Source of the DNA: Pseudomonas sp. 102515
GTDB taxonomy: Bacteria > Pseudomonadota > Gammaproteobacteria > Pseudomonadales > Pseudomonadaceae
DNA length: 64,000 bases
NCBI RefSeq assembly: GCF_031085165.1
Contig: NZ_JAVHTY010000001.1
Location: 992,001-1,056,000 of the forward strand
Direction of reading: 5' to 3'
Part shown: one piece after another, positions 26,322 through 35,744 of the stretch
Layout of the letters: each line of letters starts with the position of its first letter
How positions within the stretch are numbered: position 1 is the first letter of the stretch
Position numbers and translations under genes: made by a program
Notes under the pieces: model-generated
Told to the model about the DNA's origin: nothing
The model's database searches: none
Seen by the model: only the letters and a program-made list of their open reading frames with translations

Positions 26322-28565
26322 TCAGAGCCCGCGACGGGCGTAGCGCTTGAGCATGCTGGGCACATCGAGGATGAGCGCGATGCGCCCGTCGCCGGTGATG
26401 GTCGCTCCGGACATGCCGGGCGTTCCCTGCAGCATCTTGCCGAGTGGCTTGATGACCACCTCTTCCTGGCCCACCAGTTGATCGACCACGAAGCCGATGC
26501 GCTGGGTGCCCACCGAGAGGATCACCACATGCCCTTCCCCCTGCTCCACATGGGCCGCATCGGGCACCAGCCAGCGCTTGAGGTAGAACAGCGGCAGCGC
26601 CTTGTCGCGCACCACCACCACTTCCTGGCCGTCCACCACGTTGGTACGGGACAGGTCGAGGTGGAAGATCTCGTTGACGTTGACCAGCGGGAAGGCGAAG
26701 GCCTGGTTGCCCAGCATCACCATCAGCGTCGGCATGATCGCCAGCGTCAGGGGCACCTTGATGACGATCTTGGAGCCCTGGCCCTTGGTCGAGTAGACGT
26801 TCAGGGTGCCGTTGAGCTGGCTGATCTTGGTCTTGACCACGTCCATGCCCACGCCACGACCGGAGATGTCGGAAATCTCGGCCTTGGTGGAGAAGCCCGG
26901 GGCGAAGATCAGATTGAAGCACTCGGTCTCGGTCAGGCGATCGGCCGCGTCGCGGTCGAGCAGGCCTTTCTCCACGGCCTTGTTGCGCAGCAGATCCGCG
27001 TCCATGCCCTTGCCGTCATCGGAGATCGACAGGAGGATATGGTCGCCCTCTTGCTCGGCGGAGAGCACTACACGCCCCGCGCGGGACTTGCCGTTCTCTT
27101 CACGCTCGGCTGGCCCCTCGATGCCGTGGTCGACCGCGTTGCGCACCAAGTGCACCAGCGGATCGGCCAGGGCCTCGACCAAGTTCTTGTCCAGGTCGGT
27201 TTCTTCGCCGACCAGCTCCAGGTTGATCTCTTTCTTCAGGCTGCGCGCGAGATCGCGGACCAGGCGCGGGAAGCGGCCGAAGACCTTCTTGATCGGCTGC
27301 ATCCGGGTCTTCATGACCGAGGTCTGCAGATCGGCGGTGACCACGTCGAGATTGGACACGGCCTTGGCCATGGCCTCGTCGCCGCTGTTCAGGCCCAGGC
27401 GCACCAGGCGGTTACGCACCAGTACCAGCTCGCCGACCATGTTCATGATCTCGTCCAGCCGTGCGGTGTCGACCCGTACGGTGGTCTCCGCCTCACTGGT
27501 GGGACGTTCGGCGGGCGCTGCCGCTGCCGGCTTGGGCACCGCGACCTCGGCAACCGGGGCCGGTTTCGGCGCGGGTGCCGGCGCGGGCTGAGACGCGGCG
27601 ACCGGTGCCGGCGCAACAGGAGCAGCAGGTGCGGCTACAGCGTCAGCGGCTGCCACGGGACCACTGAATCTGCCCTTGCCGTGCAATTCGTCGAGCAGGG
27701 ATTCGAATTCGTCGTCGGTGATCTCGTCACCGCCCGCTGCTGCCGGAGCCGCTACAGCAGCAGCGGCTGTGGCCGGTGCCGCGGCCTCGTTGGCGACGAA
27801 CTTGCCCTTGCCGTGCAATTCGTCCAGCAGGGCCTCGAATTCGTCGTCGGTGATTTCATCACCGCTCGCTGCAACGGCAGCGGGAGCTGCGGCAGCAACC
27901 GGCGCAGCGGCCGGCGCGTCATGGAACTTGCCCTTGCCATGCAACTGATCGAGCAGGGCTTCGAATTCGTCATCGGTGATGTCATCACCGCCGGCGGTCG
28001 CAGGCGCTTCGGCTGCCGCGCCCGGCTCGCTGCCCAGGGCATCGAGCAGATTCTGGAAGTCGGCATCGCTCAATTCCGGCTCGGCAGCAGCAGCAGCAGC
28101 AGCGACGGGCACCGGTGCCGTGGCCTCTGGAGTGGCAGCCACGGGCGCAGCCGCTACCGGTGCCGGTGCGCTACCGGCCGGGTCGGCCAGGCGAGCCAGC
28201 GCCGCCAGCAGCTCGGGCGAGGCCGGGGTCGGCTCTTCGCGTTCCCGGACCTGACCGAACATCTCGTTGACGGAGTCCAGTGCCTGCAGCACCACATCCA
28301 TCAGTTCGGCATCCACGCGGCGTTCGCCCTTGCGCAGGATGTCGAAAACGTTTTCCGCGATATGACAGCACTCGACCAGGGTATGGAGCTGCAGGAAACC
28401 GGCACCGCCCTTTACGGTATGGAAGCCACGAAAGATGGCGTTCAGCAGATCCATGTCATCCGGGCGGCTTTCCAGCTCGACCAATTGTTCCGACAACTGT
28501 TCGAGAATCTCGCCGGCCTCTACCAGGAAATCCTGGAGGATCTCTTCATCGGCGTCGAAGCTCAT
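26322..28565 (-). CDS. cheA: Chemotaxis histidine kinase CheA with repeated linker motifs
   Basis: CheA autophosphorylates and passes phosphate to CheY and CheB. The 747-residue protein has P1 (phospho-His H49 in FHTVKGGAGF), P3 dimerisation (TARLDEIMNMVGELVLVRNR), the P4 ATPase (LVRNAVDHGIEGP; DDGKGMD; GFSTKAEISDISGRGVGMD) and the CheW-like P5 domain at the C-terminus. There is no recognisable globular P2; residues 130-350 are Ala/Pro-rich and carry acidic repeats at about 195-214, 236-256 and 280-300, plus a weaker one at 166-178. The ATG at 28565 is preferred over one five codons upstream, as it matches family N-termini. Confidence 0.95.
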   Translation of the reverse strand: MSFDADEEILQDFLVEAGEILEQLSEQLVELESRPDDMDLLNAIFRGFHTVKGGAGFLQLHTLVECCHIAENVFDILRKGERRVDAELMDVVLQALDSVNEMFGQVREREEPTPASPELLAALARLADPAGSAPAPVAAAPVAATPEATAPVPVAAAAAAAEPELSDADFQNLLDALGSEPGAAAEAPATAGGDDITDDEFEALLDQLHGKGKFHDAPAAAPVAAAAPAAVAASGDEITDDEFEALLDELHGKGKFVANEAAAPATAAAAVAAPAAAGGDEITDDEFESLLDELHGKGRFSGPVAAADAVAAPAAPVAPAPVAASQPAPAPAPKPAPVAEVAVPKPAAAAPAERPTSEAETTVRVDTARLDEIMNMVGELVLVRNRLVRLGLNSGDEAMAKAVSNLDVVTADLQTSVMKTRMQPIKKVFGRFPRLVRDLARSLKKEINLELVGEETDLDKNLVEALADPLVHLVRNAVDHGIEGPAEREENGKSRAGRVVLSAEQEGDHILLSISDDGKGMDADLLRNKAVEKGLLDRDAADRLTETECFNLIFAPGFSTKAEISDISGRGVGMDVVKTKISQLNGTLNVYSTKGQGSKIVIKVPLTLAIMPTLMVMLGNQAFAFPLVNVNEIFHLDLSRTNVVDGQEVVVVRDKALPLFYLKRWLVPDAAHVEQGEGHVVILSVGTQRIGFVVDQLVGQEEVVIKPLGKMLQGTPGMSGATITGDGRIALILDVPSMLKRYARRGL
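27666..28070 (-). repeat. Coding tandem repeats in the CheA P1-P3 linker
   Basis: Three copies of the motif ITDDEFE-(A/S)-LLD-x-LHGKG-(K/R)-F, about 41-45 codons apart, separated by Ala/Pro spacers; a fourth, degenerate copy reads LSDADFQNLLDALG. The three copies are also close in DNA sequence over roughly 65 bp each, which points to recent duplication or homogenisation. Confidence 0.85.
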
Positions 28566-28591
28566 TCCTGCACTCCCCAAGAGGGTCTGGG

Positions 28592-29380
28592 TCAGAAGCC
28601 CAGACTGGATAGAAGATCGTCGACGTCGACCTGAGCGGCCACGACGTCTTCACGCTTATCGGCATGAATCTGCGGACCTTCACCCTTCATCGTCTTTTCT
28701 TTTCGATTCTGTTCGATCAGCGCGCTGTGATCGTGGCTGAAACCGGTATAGCGATCGACCTGGCTGGCCATCATCACCAGCTTGACGAGGTCTTTCTCGA
28801 TCTGCCCGACGAGATTGACCACGCGCTTGATCACCTGACCGGTAAGGTCCTGGTAGTCCTGCGCCAGGAGGATGTCGTTGAGCTTGGACGACAGTTGTTC
28901 GGCGCTGCTCTCGCTGTGGCTGAGGAAGGCATCGACGCGCTTGGCGAGCTCGCGGAATTCGTCCGCGCCCATTTCCCGGCGCATGAACTTCTTCCAGTCG
29001 GCATGCACGGCACGGGCTTCGTCACCGAAATTGCCTACCAGCGGGGCGCTCTCCTCCACCAGATCCATGGTCCGGTTGGCGGCGTTCTCGGTCATCTTCA
29101 CCACGTAGGAGAGACGATCGGTGGCATCGCTGATCTGGGAGACCTCTTCGCCGGCCATGCCGCGCGGATCGATCTCGAAGTTGACGATGGCGTTGTGCAA
29201 CTCGCGGGTCAGCTTGCCGACTTCCTGGTAGAGGCCCCGGTCACGCAACTGGTTGAGTTCATTGATGACATGCACGGCCTGGGTGAAGTCGCCACTTTCC
29301 AGGCATTTCACCAGCTCCTGGGCGTGCTGTTTTAGATTCGACTCGAAGTCGCTGAAGCTGTTGGTGCCAAGCTGATCCAT
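28592..29380 (-). CDS. cheZ: Chemotaxis phosphatase CheZ
   Basis: CheZ dephosphorylates CheY-P. The 262-residue protein is mostly helical and has the catalytic region LAQDYQDLTGQVIKRVV (Asp and Gln of the active site) and the C-terminal CheY-binding peptide VDVDDLLSSLGF at the very end. It lies between cheY and cheA in one transcription unit, with 26 bp to cheA. Confidence 0.95.
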   Translation of the reverse strand: MDQLGTNSFSDFESNLKQHAQELVKCLESGDFTQAVHVINELNQLRDRGLYQEVGKLTRELHNAIVNFEIDPRGMAGEEVSQISDATDRLSYVVKMTENAANRTMDLVEESAPLVGNFGDEARAVHADWKKFMRREMGADEFRELAKRVDAFLSHSESSAEQLSSKLNDILLAQDYQDLTGQVIKRVVNLVGQIEKDLVKLVMMASQVDRYTGFSHDHSALIEQNRKEKTMKGEGPQIHADKREDVVAAQVDVDDLLSSLGF

Positions 29381-29399
29381 AACGTCCCCGCGGCTTTCT

Positions 29400-29774
29400 T
29401 CAGCCGTTCACCCGCTCGAAGATCTTGTCGATCTTTTCTTTCAGCACCTGGGCGGTGAAAGGCTTGACCACATAGCCGTTCACGCCGGCCTGAGCGGCTT
29501 CGATGATCTGCTCGCGCTTGGCCTCGGCGGTCACCATCAGCACCGGCAGGGTCTTCAGGCGCGCGTCGGCGCGCACCTGGCGCAGCAGGTCGATGCCGGT
29601 CATGCCGGGCATGTTCCAGTCGGTGACGAGAAAGTCGAAGTTGCCGCTCTGCAACATCGGCAGGGCGGTGTTGCCGTCGTCTGCTTCGGCGGTGTTGGTG
29701 AATCCCAGATCGCGCAGCAAATTCTTGATGATGCGTCTCATCGTGGAAAAATCATCCACGATGAGGATTTTCAT
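29400..29774 (-). CDS. cheY: Chemotaxis response regulator CheY
   Basis: Single receiver domain of 124 residues that, when phosphorylated by CheA, binds the flagellar switch (FliM) and changes rotation. Acidic pocket Asp pair in [13 protein letters not shown], phospho-Asp in [15 protein letters not shown], Thr in [11 protein letters not shown] and Lys in [11 protein letters not shown] are all present. The start at 29774 (MKILIVDD) gives the standard length; a GTG-type extension to 29810 is unlikely. It is the first chemotaxis gene after fliA. Confidence 0.96.
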   Translation of the reverse strand: MKILIVDDFSTMRRIIKNLLRDLGFTNTAEADDGNTALPMLQSGNFDFLVTDWNMPGMTGIDLLRQVRADARLKTLPVLMVTAEAKREQIIEAAQAGVNGYVVKPFTAQVLKEKIDKIFERVNG

Positions 29775-29861
29775 GTTCTTGTCCAAGTCGACCTCCGTCC
29801 TAATCCGCACACACGCCGCAAGGCGCGCCTAAGCAATCGTAGTAGCCTGAGTACCAGCCGG

Positions 29862-30602
29862 TTAACGCGAACGCCATTCCGCCAACCGCGCCCGCAGGCG
29901 TGCCGCGCATTGACTGTGAAGTTGGCAGACGCGTGACTCGCTCACGCCCAGCACCTCGCCGATTTCCTTGAGGTTGAGTTCCTCGTCGTAATACAGCGAG
30001 AGCACCAGGCGTTCACGCTCCGGAAGATTGGCGATGGCGTCGGCCAGGGCCTTGCGGAAGCGCTCGTCTTCCAGACCGCGACCGGGTTCGAGTTCATGCG
30101 AACCGCTCTCCTCGAGCCCATGCTCACCACCCTCCATGAGGTCATCGAAACTGAACAGGCGACTTCCCATGGTGTCGCCAAGGATGCCGTAGTACTCATC
30201 CAGACTCAATTTAAGTTCGGCCGCGACTTCGGAATCTTTAGCGTCGCGACCCGTACGCGCTTCCACCGCGCGAATGGCGTCGGTGACCATGCGCGTGTTG
30301 CGGTGCACCGAGCGCGGCGCCCAGTCGCCCTTGCGGACCTCGTCGAGCATGGCGCCACGGATGCGGATGCCGGCGTAGGTCTCGAAGCTGGCGCCCTTGC
30401 CGGCGTCATATTTGCGCGAGGCCTCCAGCAGGCCGATCATGCCGGCCTGCATCAGGTCCTCGACCTGCACGCTGGCCGGCAGACGCGCCAGGAGGTGGTA
30501 GGCGATGCGTTTCACCAACGGCGCGTAGCGGTTGATGAGTTGCTCCTGCTGGGTACGTTCCGAGGTTTTGCTGTACATGCGAAGCCCGCTGGATGCTGTC
30601 AT
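29862..30602 (-). CDS. fliA: Flagellar sigma factor FliA (sigma28)
   Basis: Sigma28 transcribes late flagellar genes such as flagellin and chemotaxis genes. The 246-residue protein has region 2 (LINRYAPLVKRIAYHLLARL; DLMQAGMIGLLEA; AGIRIRGAMLDEVRKGDWAPR), region 3, and region 4 with its helix-turn-helix (LNLKEIGEVLGVSESRVCQL). Its start overlaps the fleN stop as ATGA. The anti-sigma factor FlgM is not in the window. Confidence 0.97.
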   Translation of the reverse strand: MTASSGLRMYSKTSERTQQEQLINRYAPLVKRIAYHLLARLPASVQVEDLMQAGMIGLLEASRKYDAGKGASFETYAGIRIRGAMLDEVRKGDWAPRSVHRNTRMVTDAIRAVEARTGRDAKDSEVAAELKLSLDEYYGILGDTMGSRLFSFDDLMEGGEHGLEESGSHELEPGRGLEDERFRKALADAIANLPERERLVLSLYYDEELNLKEIGEVLGVSESRVCQLHSQCAARLRARLAEWRSR

Positions 30603-31429
30603 GCGTGGGTACCGATGGCTGGTTGCACAAGGCGCTCGACAAAGAACTCGAGATGGCCGCGCGGATTGGCGGGCAGCGGCCAGCCATCGACTTTCTGAGC
30701 TACCGCACGGAAGGCCAGCGAGGCCTTGGCACGCGGAAAGGCTTCGAACACGGGGCGCTGTTTCTGTACGGCTTTGCGCACCGCCTCGTCGAACGGAATG
30801 GCGCCCACATACTGCAGGGCGACATCCAGGAATCTGTCGGTCACCTTGGTCAGCTTAGCAAAGAGATTGCGACCTTCCTGGGGCGTCAGCGCCATGTTCG
30901 CCAGGACCCGGAAACGGGTGACGCCATGGTCGCGATTGAGCAGCTTGATCAGGGCGTAGGCATCGGTGATGGAGGTGGGCTCGTCGCACACCACAACCAG
31001 GACTTCCTGGGCGGCACGAACGAAGCTGACCACCTGGTCGCCGATGCCGGCAGCGGTATCGACGATGAGCACGTCGAGGTTCTCGCTGATGTCGCTGAAG
31101 GCCTGGATCAGGCCGGCGTGCTGGGCCGGCGTCAGATTGACCATCGCCTGGGTGCCCGAGGCCGCCGGAACGATGCGGATGCCGCCCGGGCCGTGCAGCA
31201 ACACGTCGCGCAGCTCGCACTCGCCGGAGATGACGTCGGCCAGGGTGCGCTTGGGCGACAGGCCGAGCAGAACGTCGATGTTGGCGAGGCCCAGGTCGGC
31301 GTCGAGCAGCATGACGCGCCGCCCGATATCGGCCAGGGCCAAGGCCAGGTTGACCGACACGTTGGTCTTGCCGACACCGCCTTTACCGCCCGTGACCGCT
31401 ATGACTTGGACGGGATGCATGCTACCCAT
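30599..31429 (-). CDS. fleN: Flagellar number regulator FleN (FlhG)
   Basis: FleN is a MinD/ParA-type ATPase that antagonises the master activator FleQ and limits flagella to one per pole. The 276-residue form starts MGSMHPVQVIAVTGGKGGVGKTN, with deviant Walker A, then Walker A' in VMLLDADLGLANIDVLLG and Walker B in LDVLIVDTAAGIGDQV. The ATG at 31429 lies behind AGG; an in-frame GTG at 31459 would add ten residues. It lies between flhF and fliA, the standard order. Its partner gene fleQ is not in this window. Confidence 0.95.
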   Translation of the reverse strand: MGSMHPVQVIAVTGGKGGVGKTNVSVNLALALADIGRRVMLLDADLGLANIDVLLGLSPKRTLADVISGECELRDVLLHGPGGIRIVPAASGTQAMVNLTPAQHAGLIQAFSDISENLDVLIVDTAAGIGDQVVSFVRAAQEVLVVVCDEPTSITDAYALIKLLNRDHGVTRFRVLANMALTPQEGRNLFAKLTKVTDRFLDVALQYVGAIPFDEAVRKAVQKQRPVFEAFPRAKASLAFRAVAQKVDGWPLPANPRGHLEFFVERLVQPAIGTHA

Positions 31430-31521
31430 TGCCTGATACCTTTGATTGAAATCCGTCACACTTTAGACCAAGTGCATTTGGCGTGCCCAGGCATGCGATG
31501 CACCACTACCGTTCGTCTGCG

Positions 31522-32853
31522 CTAACCGGCGCGGCGGGCATTGCTCTGATACAGGCCGGCCAGCATGCCAGCCATGGTTTCTTCGCTCGGCTCCTCGGGG
31601 GCCTGCAGGCTCACCGCACGGCTCACCAGCTGGTGGCTGCGGGCCGGGTGCAAGTCGTCCGGGATGCGCGGGCCGTCGGCGATGTAGGCCACCGGCAGGC
31701 GCTGGCTGATGGCCAGACCCAGGGCTTCACCGAGACTGGTGGCTTCGTCCAGCTTAGTCAGCACGCAGCCGCTCAGGCCGCAGCGCCGATAGCTGTGGTA
31801 GGCGGCCTTGAGCACCTGGCTCTGACTGGTGACACCCAGTACCAGATAATTGCGAATCTTCAGCTGGCGGTTGGCCAGGGCTTCGAGCTGCACCTTGAGC
31901 GCCGGATCATTGGCGGGCATGCCCGCGGTGTCGATCAGCACCAGGCGCTTGCGTGCCAGGGGTGCCAGCGCCTGGGCCAGGGACTGGCCCGGGTCGACTA
32001 GGGTCACCGGCACGTCGAGGATGCGGCCGAGGGTCTTGATCTGCTCCTGGGCACCGATGCGGAAGCTGTCCATGCTGACCAGCGCCAGACTCTGGGGGCC
32101 GTACTTGAGCACGTAGCTGGCGGCGAGCTTGGCCAGGGTGGTGGTCTTGCCCATGCCGGCCGGACCGACGAAGGCGACGACACCGCCCTCCTCCAGGATC
32201 TTGGCGTCGGTGGTCTTGGCCAGTTGGGCGAAGTTGGCCAGCAGCATGCGCCAGGCATGCCGCGGGTCCTGGATCTTGGCGACGCTGTCGAGCAGGTGAC
32301 GGGCCAGGTCGGCGGGCAGGCCCATGCGCTGCAGGCGGCGCCAGAGGCCGGCCTGCTGCGGACGGGTGGACTGCACCTGGGTCCAGGCCATGGAGCCGAG
32401 CTGGACTTCCAGCAATTCACGCAGGCCGCTGAGCTCGCTGCGCATGGCTTCCAGGGCGCGGCGGTCTTCCGGCGCGCTACTGGCGGCAGGGGCAGCAGCG
32501 GCGACCGACTGGGCCGCACGCGGCGGGGCGATCACCGGCTCGCGACGGCTGTCGGCGGCGCTGATGGCGCCGAGCAGCTGCTTGTCCTTCGGCGCGGCCG
32601 AGGGTACGCCCGGTGCGCGGATGCTGAGGTCGGCATGGGCCTGGGCGATCTTCGCATGGGTCTTGCGCAACTCCGCCTGCAGCTCCGCGTTGGGTGCGGC
32701 CGGTGCCGGAGCCTGGTAGTCCAGCGCCGCGGTCAGCTCGACACCACCGGCGACCCGGCGGTTGCTGAGGATGGCGGCATCCGGGCCCAGCTCGTCGCGT
32801 ACCAGCTTCATGGCTTGACGCATATCGGCGGCGAAGAAACGTTTGACTTGCAT
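31522..32853 (-). CDS. flhF: Flagellar biosynthesis GTPase FlhF
   Basis: FlhF is an SRP-type GTPase that sets the polar position of the flagellum. The 443-residue protein has the N-terminal basic B domain (MQVKRFFAADMRQAMKLVRD), a variable linker, an N domain, and the G domain with GPAGMGKTTTLAKLA (G1), DSFRIGAQEQ, DTAGMP (G3) and TKLDEATSLGEAL (G4). It lies 10 bp after flhA and before fleN. Confidence 0.97.
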   Translation of the reverse strand: MQVKRFFAADMRQAMKLVRDELGPDAAILSNRRVAGGVELTAALDYQAPAPAAPNAELQAELRKTHAKIAQAHADLSIRAPGVPSAAPKDKQLLGAISAADSRREPVIAPPRAAQSVAAAAPAASSAPEDRRALEAMRSELSGLRELLEVQLGSMAWTQVQSTRPQQAGLWRRLQRMGLPADLARHLLDSVAKIQDPRHAWRMLLANFAQLAKTTDAKILEEGGVVAFVGPAGMGKTTTLAKLAASYVLKYGPQSLALVSMDSFRIGAQEQIKTLGRILDVPVTLVDPGQSLAQALAPLARKRLVLIDTAGMPANDPALKVQLEALANRQLKIRNYLVLGVTSQSQVLKAAYHSYRRCGLSGCVLTKLDEATSLGEALGLAISQRLPVAYIADGPRIPDDLHPARSHQLVSRAVSLQAPEEPSEETMAGMLAGLYQSNARRAG

Positions 32854-32863
32854 GATCTAGACC

Positions 32864-34984
32864 TCAGCCATTCTGGCCAACGGTAGCGACGATGGTGACC
32901 TGCTTGTTGTCCGGAATTTCCTGGTAGGCCAGTACACTCATGTTAGGTGCCGCCATCCGGGCAAAGCGGGACATCATCCCGCGGATCGCACCGGCTACCA
33001 GCAGCACCACTGGCTTACCCATCATTTCCTGACGCTGCGCTGCCTCGATGAGGGAACGCTGCAGTTTTTCAGCCATGCCAGGCTCGAGGAACATGCCGTC
33101 CTCGGCGCCTTGACCGGCCTTCTGCATACTACTTAGCAACATCTGTTCCAACCTTGGCTCAAGGGTGATGACAGGCAGCTCAGGCTCCATTCCCACGATG
33201 TTCTGGACGATTGCGCGGGACAGTGCGACCCGCACGGCACCGGCGATGGCGGCGGGATCTTGACTCCGCGGACCGACGTTGGCGATGGCTTCGGCGATGG
33301 TGCGGATGTCGCGGACCGGGACCTGCTCCTGCAGCAGTTGCTGGAGGATCTTGAGCAGGGTCGACAGGGAGACGATGCCGGGCACCAGCTCCTCGGCGAG
33401 CTTGGGCGAACTCTTGGCCAGCACCTGCAGCAATTGCTGGACTTCCTCGTGACCGATCAGCTCGTGGGCGTGCTTGAAGAGCACCTGGTTGAGGTGCGTG
33501 GCGACCACGGTGCTGGCATCGACCACGGTGTAGCCGAGGGATTGGGCCTGGTCGCGCTGGGTGACGTCGATCCAGACGGCCTCCAGACCGAATGCCGGAT
33601 CCTTGGCGGCGACGCCATTGAGGGAGCCATAGACCTGACCGGGGTTGATGGCCAGTTCGCGGTCGGGATAGATCTCGGCTTCGGCCACGCTCACGCCCAT
33701 CAAAGTCAGACGATAGGCGTTGGGCAGCAGGTCCAGGTTGTCGCGGATATGCACCGACGGCATGAGGAAACCGAGGTCCTGGGACAGCTTCTTGCGTACG
33801 CCCTTGATCCGTGCCAGCAGCTGGCCACCCTGGTTGCGATCGACCATGGGGATCAGCCGGTAGCCAACTTCCAGACCGACCATGTCCACCGGGGTGACGT
33901 CGTCCCAGCCCAGCTCCTTGGCCTCGGCCGGACGCTGCACGGGAGCCAGGTCCTGCTGCTTCTTGGCTTCGACCTCGGCGGTCTGCTTGGCCTCGCGCTG
34001 ACGCTTGTAGATCAGCCAGGCACCGGCGGCGGCGGCGCCACCCAGACCAAGGAACGGCAGGTGCGGCATGCCCGGGACCAGGCCCATGGCGATGATGATG
34101 AAGGCCGAGACCGCCAGCGCTTTGGGCGAGGCGAACATCTGACGATTGACCTGCTGGCCCATGTCTTCGGCGGAGGACACCCGGGTGACCATGATGGCCG
34201 CGGCGACCGACAGCAGCAGCGAGGGGACCTGGGCGACCAGACCGTCACCGATGGTCAACAGGGCGTAGATGCGCGCCGCTTCGCCGAACGGCAGACCGTG
34301 CTGGGCCATGCCGATGGCCATGCCACCGATGAGGTTGATGAAGAGGATCAGCAGACCGGCGACGGCGTCACCGCGGACGAATTTGCTGGCACCGTCCATG
34401 GAACCGTAGAAGTCGGCTTCCTGGCCCACTTCGGTCCGGCGCTTCTTGGCTTCGGCCTGGTCGATGATGCCGGCGTTCAGGTCGGCGTCGATGGCCATCT
34501 GCTTACCGGGCATGGCGTCCAGGGTGAAGCGCGCCGACACCTCGGAGATGCGGCCGGCACCCTTGGTCACCACCACGAAGTTGATGATCATGAGGATGGC
34601 GAACACCACCGCACCGACCACGTAGTTGCCGCCGACCACCACCTCGCCGAAGGCCTGGATGACCTTGCCCGCGGCGTCGTGACCGTCCTGGCCATGCAGC
34701 AGCACCACGCGACTGGAGGCCACGTTCAGTGCCAGACGCAGCAGGGTCGACACCAGCAGGATGGTCGGGAAGACCGCGAAGTCCAGCGGCCGCAAGGCGT
34801 AGACGCTGACCAGCAGGACCACGATCGACAGGGCGATGTTGAAGGTGAACAGCACGTCCAGCAGGAACGGCGGCATCGGCAGGGTCATCATGGCGAGCAT
34901 CGCCAGGACGGCCAGCGGCACGCCCAGGTTGCCGCGAGCCAGACCGCGCATGTTGCCCATCATCATGGATTTGTCGACTTTCAC
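32864..34984 (-). CDS. flhA: Flagellar export gate protein FlhA
   Basis: FlhA is the large ring-forming subunit of the flagellar type III export apparatus. The 706-residue protein has about eight N-terminal membrane helices (LAVLAMLAMMTLPMPPFLLD onward), the FHIPEP-family core (KGAGRISEVSARFTLDAMPG) and the cytoplasmic FlhA-C platform. A GTG at 34984 is chosen because GAGGG lies 6 bp before it; the ATG at 34990 would have that site directly against it. The gene is preceded by a sigma54-like promoter and by a plus-strand sodC. Confidence 0.95.
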   Translation of the reverse strand: MKVDKSMMMGNMRGLARGNLGVPLAVLAMLAMMTLPMPPFLLDVLFTFNIALSIVVLLVSVYALRPLDFAVFPTILLVSTLLRLALNVASSRVVLLHGQDGHDAAGKVIQAFGEVVVGGNYVVGAVVFAILMIINFVVVTKGAGRISEVSARFTLDAMPGKQMAIDADLNAGIIDQAEAKKRRTEVGQEADFYGSMDGASKFVRGDAVAGLLILFINLIGGMAIGMAQHGLPFGEAARIYALLTIGDGLVAQVPSLLLSVAAAIMVTRVSSAEDMGQQVNRQMFASPKALAVSAFIIIAMGLVPGMPHLPFLGLGGAAAAGAWLIYKRQREAKQTAEVEAKKQQDLAPVQRPAEAKELGWDDVTPVDMVGLEVGYRLIPMVDRNQGGQLLARIKGVRKKLSQDLGFLMPSVHIRDNLDLLPNAYRLTLMGVSVAEAEIYPDRELAINPGQVYGSLNGVAAKDPAFGLEAVWIDVTQRDQAQSLGYTVVDASTVVATHLNQVLFKHAHELIGHEEVQQLLQVLAKSSPKLAEELVPGIVSLSTLLKILQQLLQEQVPVRDIRTIAEAIANVGPRSQDPAAIAGAVRVALSRAIVQNIVGMEPELPVITLEPRLEQMLLSSMQKAGQGAEDGMFLEPGMAEKLQRSLIEAAQRQEMMGKPVVLLVAGAIRGMMSRFARMAAPNMSVLAYQEIPDNKQVTIVATVGQNG

Positions 34985-35052
34985 ACCCATCCCTCGCTTG
35001 CCGGTGCCGTCGTCACGGAAAGTTGACGCAGCGCACTGTTCGCAGGGGCTTG

Positions 35053-35068
35053 AGCAAGCTCCGGGCCA
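35053..35068 (-). promoter_or_regulatory. Sigma54 (-24/-12) promoter of flhA
   Basis: On the minus strand TGGCCC (35068-35063), N5, then TTGCT (35057-35053), against the consensus TGGCAC-N5-TTGCW. It stands about 70 bp before the flhA start. flhA is under FleQ and sigma54 in P. aeruginosa, which agrees. Confidence 0.7.
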
Positions 35069-35216
35069 ACTGCTCAAGACCTTGAATCAGCGAGAATTTC
35101 CCGGGGGGCGATACAGGACTGGTTACGGATCGCCGGAACCGACGGCTGAACCGCAGGCGGAGGCCATGAGTCTGTCTAGGGACCCGCGCTAGCGCGCCTA
35201 TCCGAGGAACATCACC

Positions 35217-35744
35217 ATGAAAATCTGGACCGCGACGCTGTTGGCCACTTGCCTGGTCGGTACCGCCCAGGCAGCCGAATCCCTGACGATCCCGCTGAAC
35301 AAGGTCACGACCGACGGTGTGGGCGAAAGCGTCGGCAGCGTGCAGGTGACCCGTTCCAAGTACGGCCTGGTCTTCACGCCGGATCTCAAGGGCCTGGAGC
35401 CCGGTATCCATGGCTTCCACGTCCACACCAAGCCTAACTGCGGCGCGGCCGAGGTGAATGGCACCCTGACCGCAGGGGGCGCGGCGGGCGGCCATCTGGA
35501 TCCGCGCAACACCGGGAAGCACAGCGCGCCCTGGTCGGACGACGGCCACCTGGGCGAATTGCCGGCGCTCTATGTGACCGCCGACGGCCAGGCCACCCAA
35601 CCGGTGCTGGCACCCCGCCTGAGGCGTCTCGAAGAGCTCAAGGGCCATGCGCTGATGGTGCATGCCGGCGGCGACAACTACGCCGACCAGCCCAAGCCGC
35701 TGGGCGGTGGCGGCGCACGCGTCGCCTGCGGCGTCATCAAGTAG
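35217..35744 (+). CDS. sodC: Periplasmic Cu/Zn superoxide dismutase
   Basis: SodC converts superoxide to peroxide in the periplasm. The 175-residue protein has a signal peptide (cleavage probably after TAQA, residue 19), copper ligands in GIHGFHVHTKPNC, the bridging and zinc ligands around GGHLDPRNTGKH and the last His in HALMVHAGGDNY; the disulfide Cys pair is C(KPNC) and C(RVACGV). It is transcribed against the surrounding flagellar genes, between flhA (divergent) and flhB, whose 3' end it overlaps by 8 bp. Confidence 0.95.
   Translation: MKIWTATLLATCLVGTAQAAESLTIPLNKVTTDGVGESVGSVQVTRSKYGLVFTPDLKGLEPGIHGFHVHTKPNCGAAEVNGTLTAGGAAGGHLDPRNTGKHSAPWSDDGHLGELPALYVTADGQATQPVLAPRLRRLEELKGHALMVHAGGDNYADQPKPLGGGGARVACGVIK

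Noticed and set aside
26478-28634. A 718-codon open frame on the plus strand opposite cheA
   Set aside because: It is the antisense shadow of a high-GC gene with strong third-position bias; the translation is His/Gln/Arg-rich low complexity with no family likeness.
29825-29845. A possible sigma54 site between fliA and cheY (GGCTAC-N5-TTGCT on the minus strand)
   Set aside because: The GG and GC elements are one base out of the required spacing.
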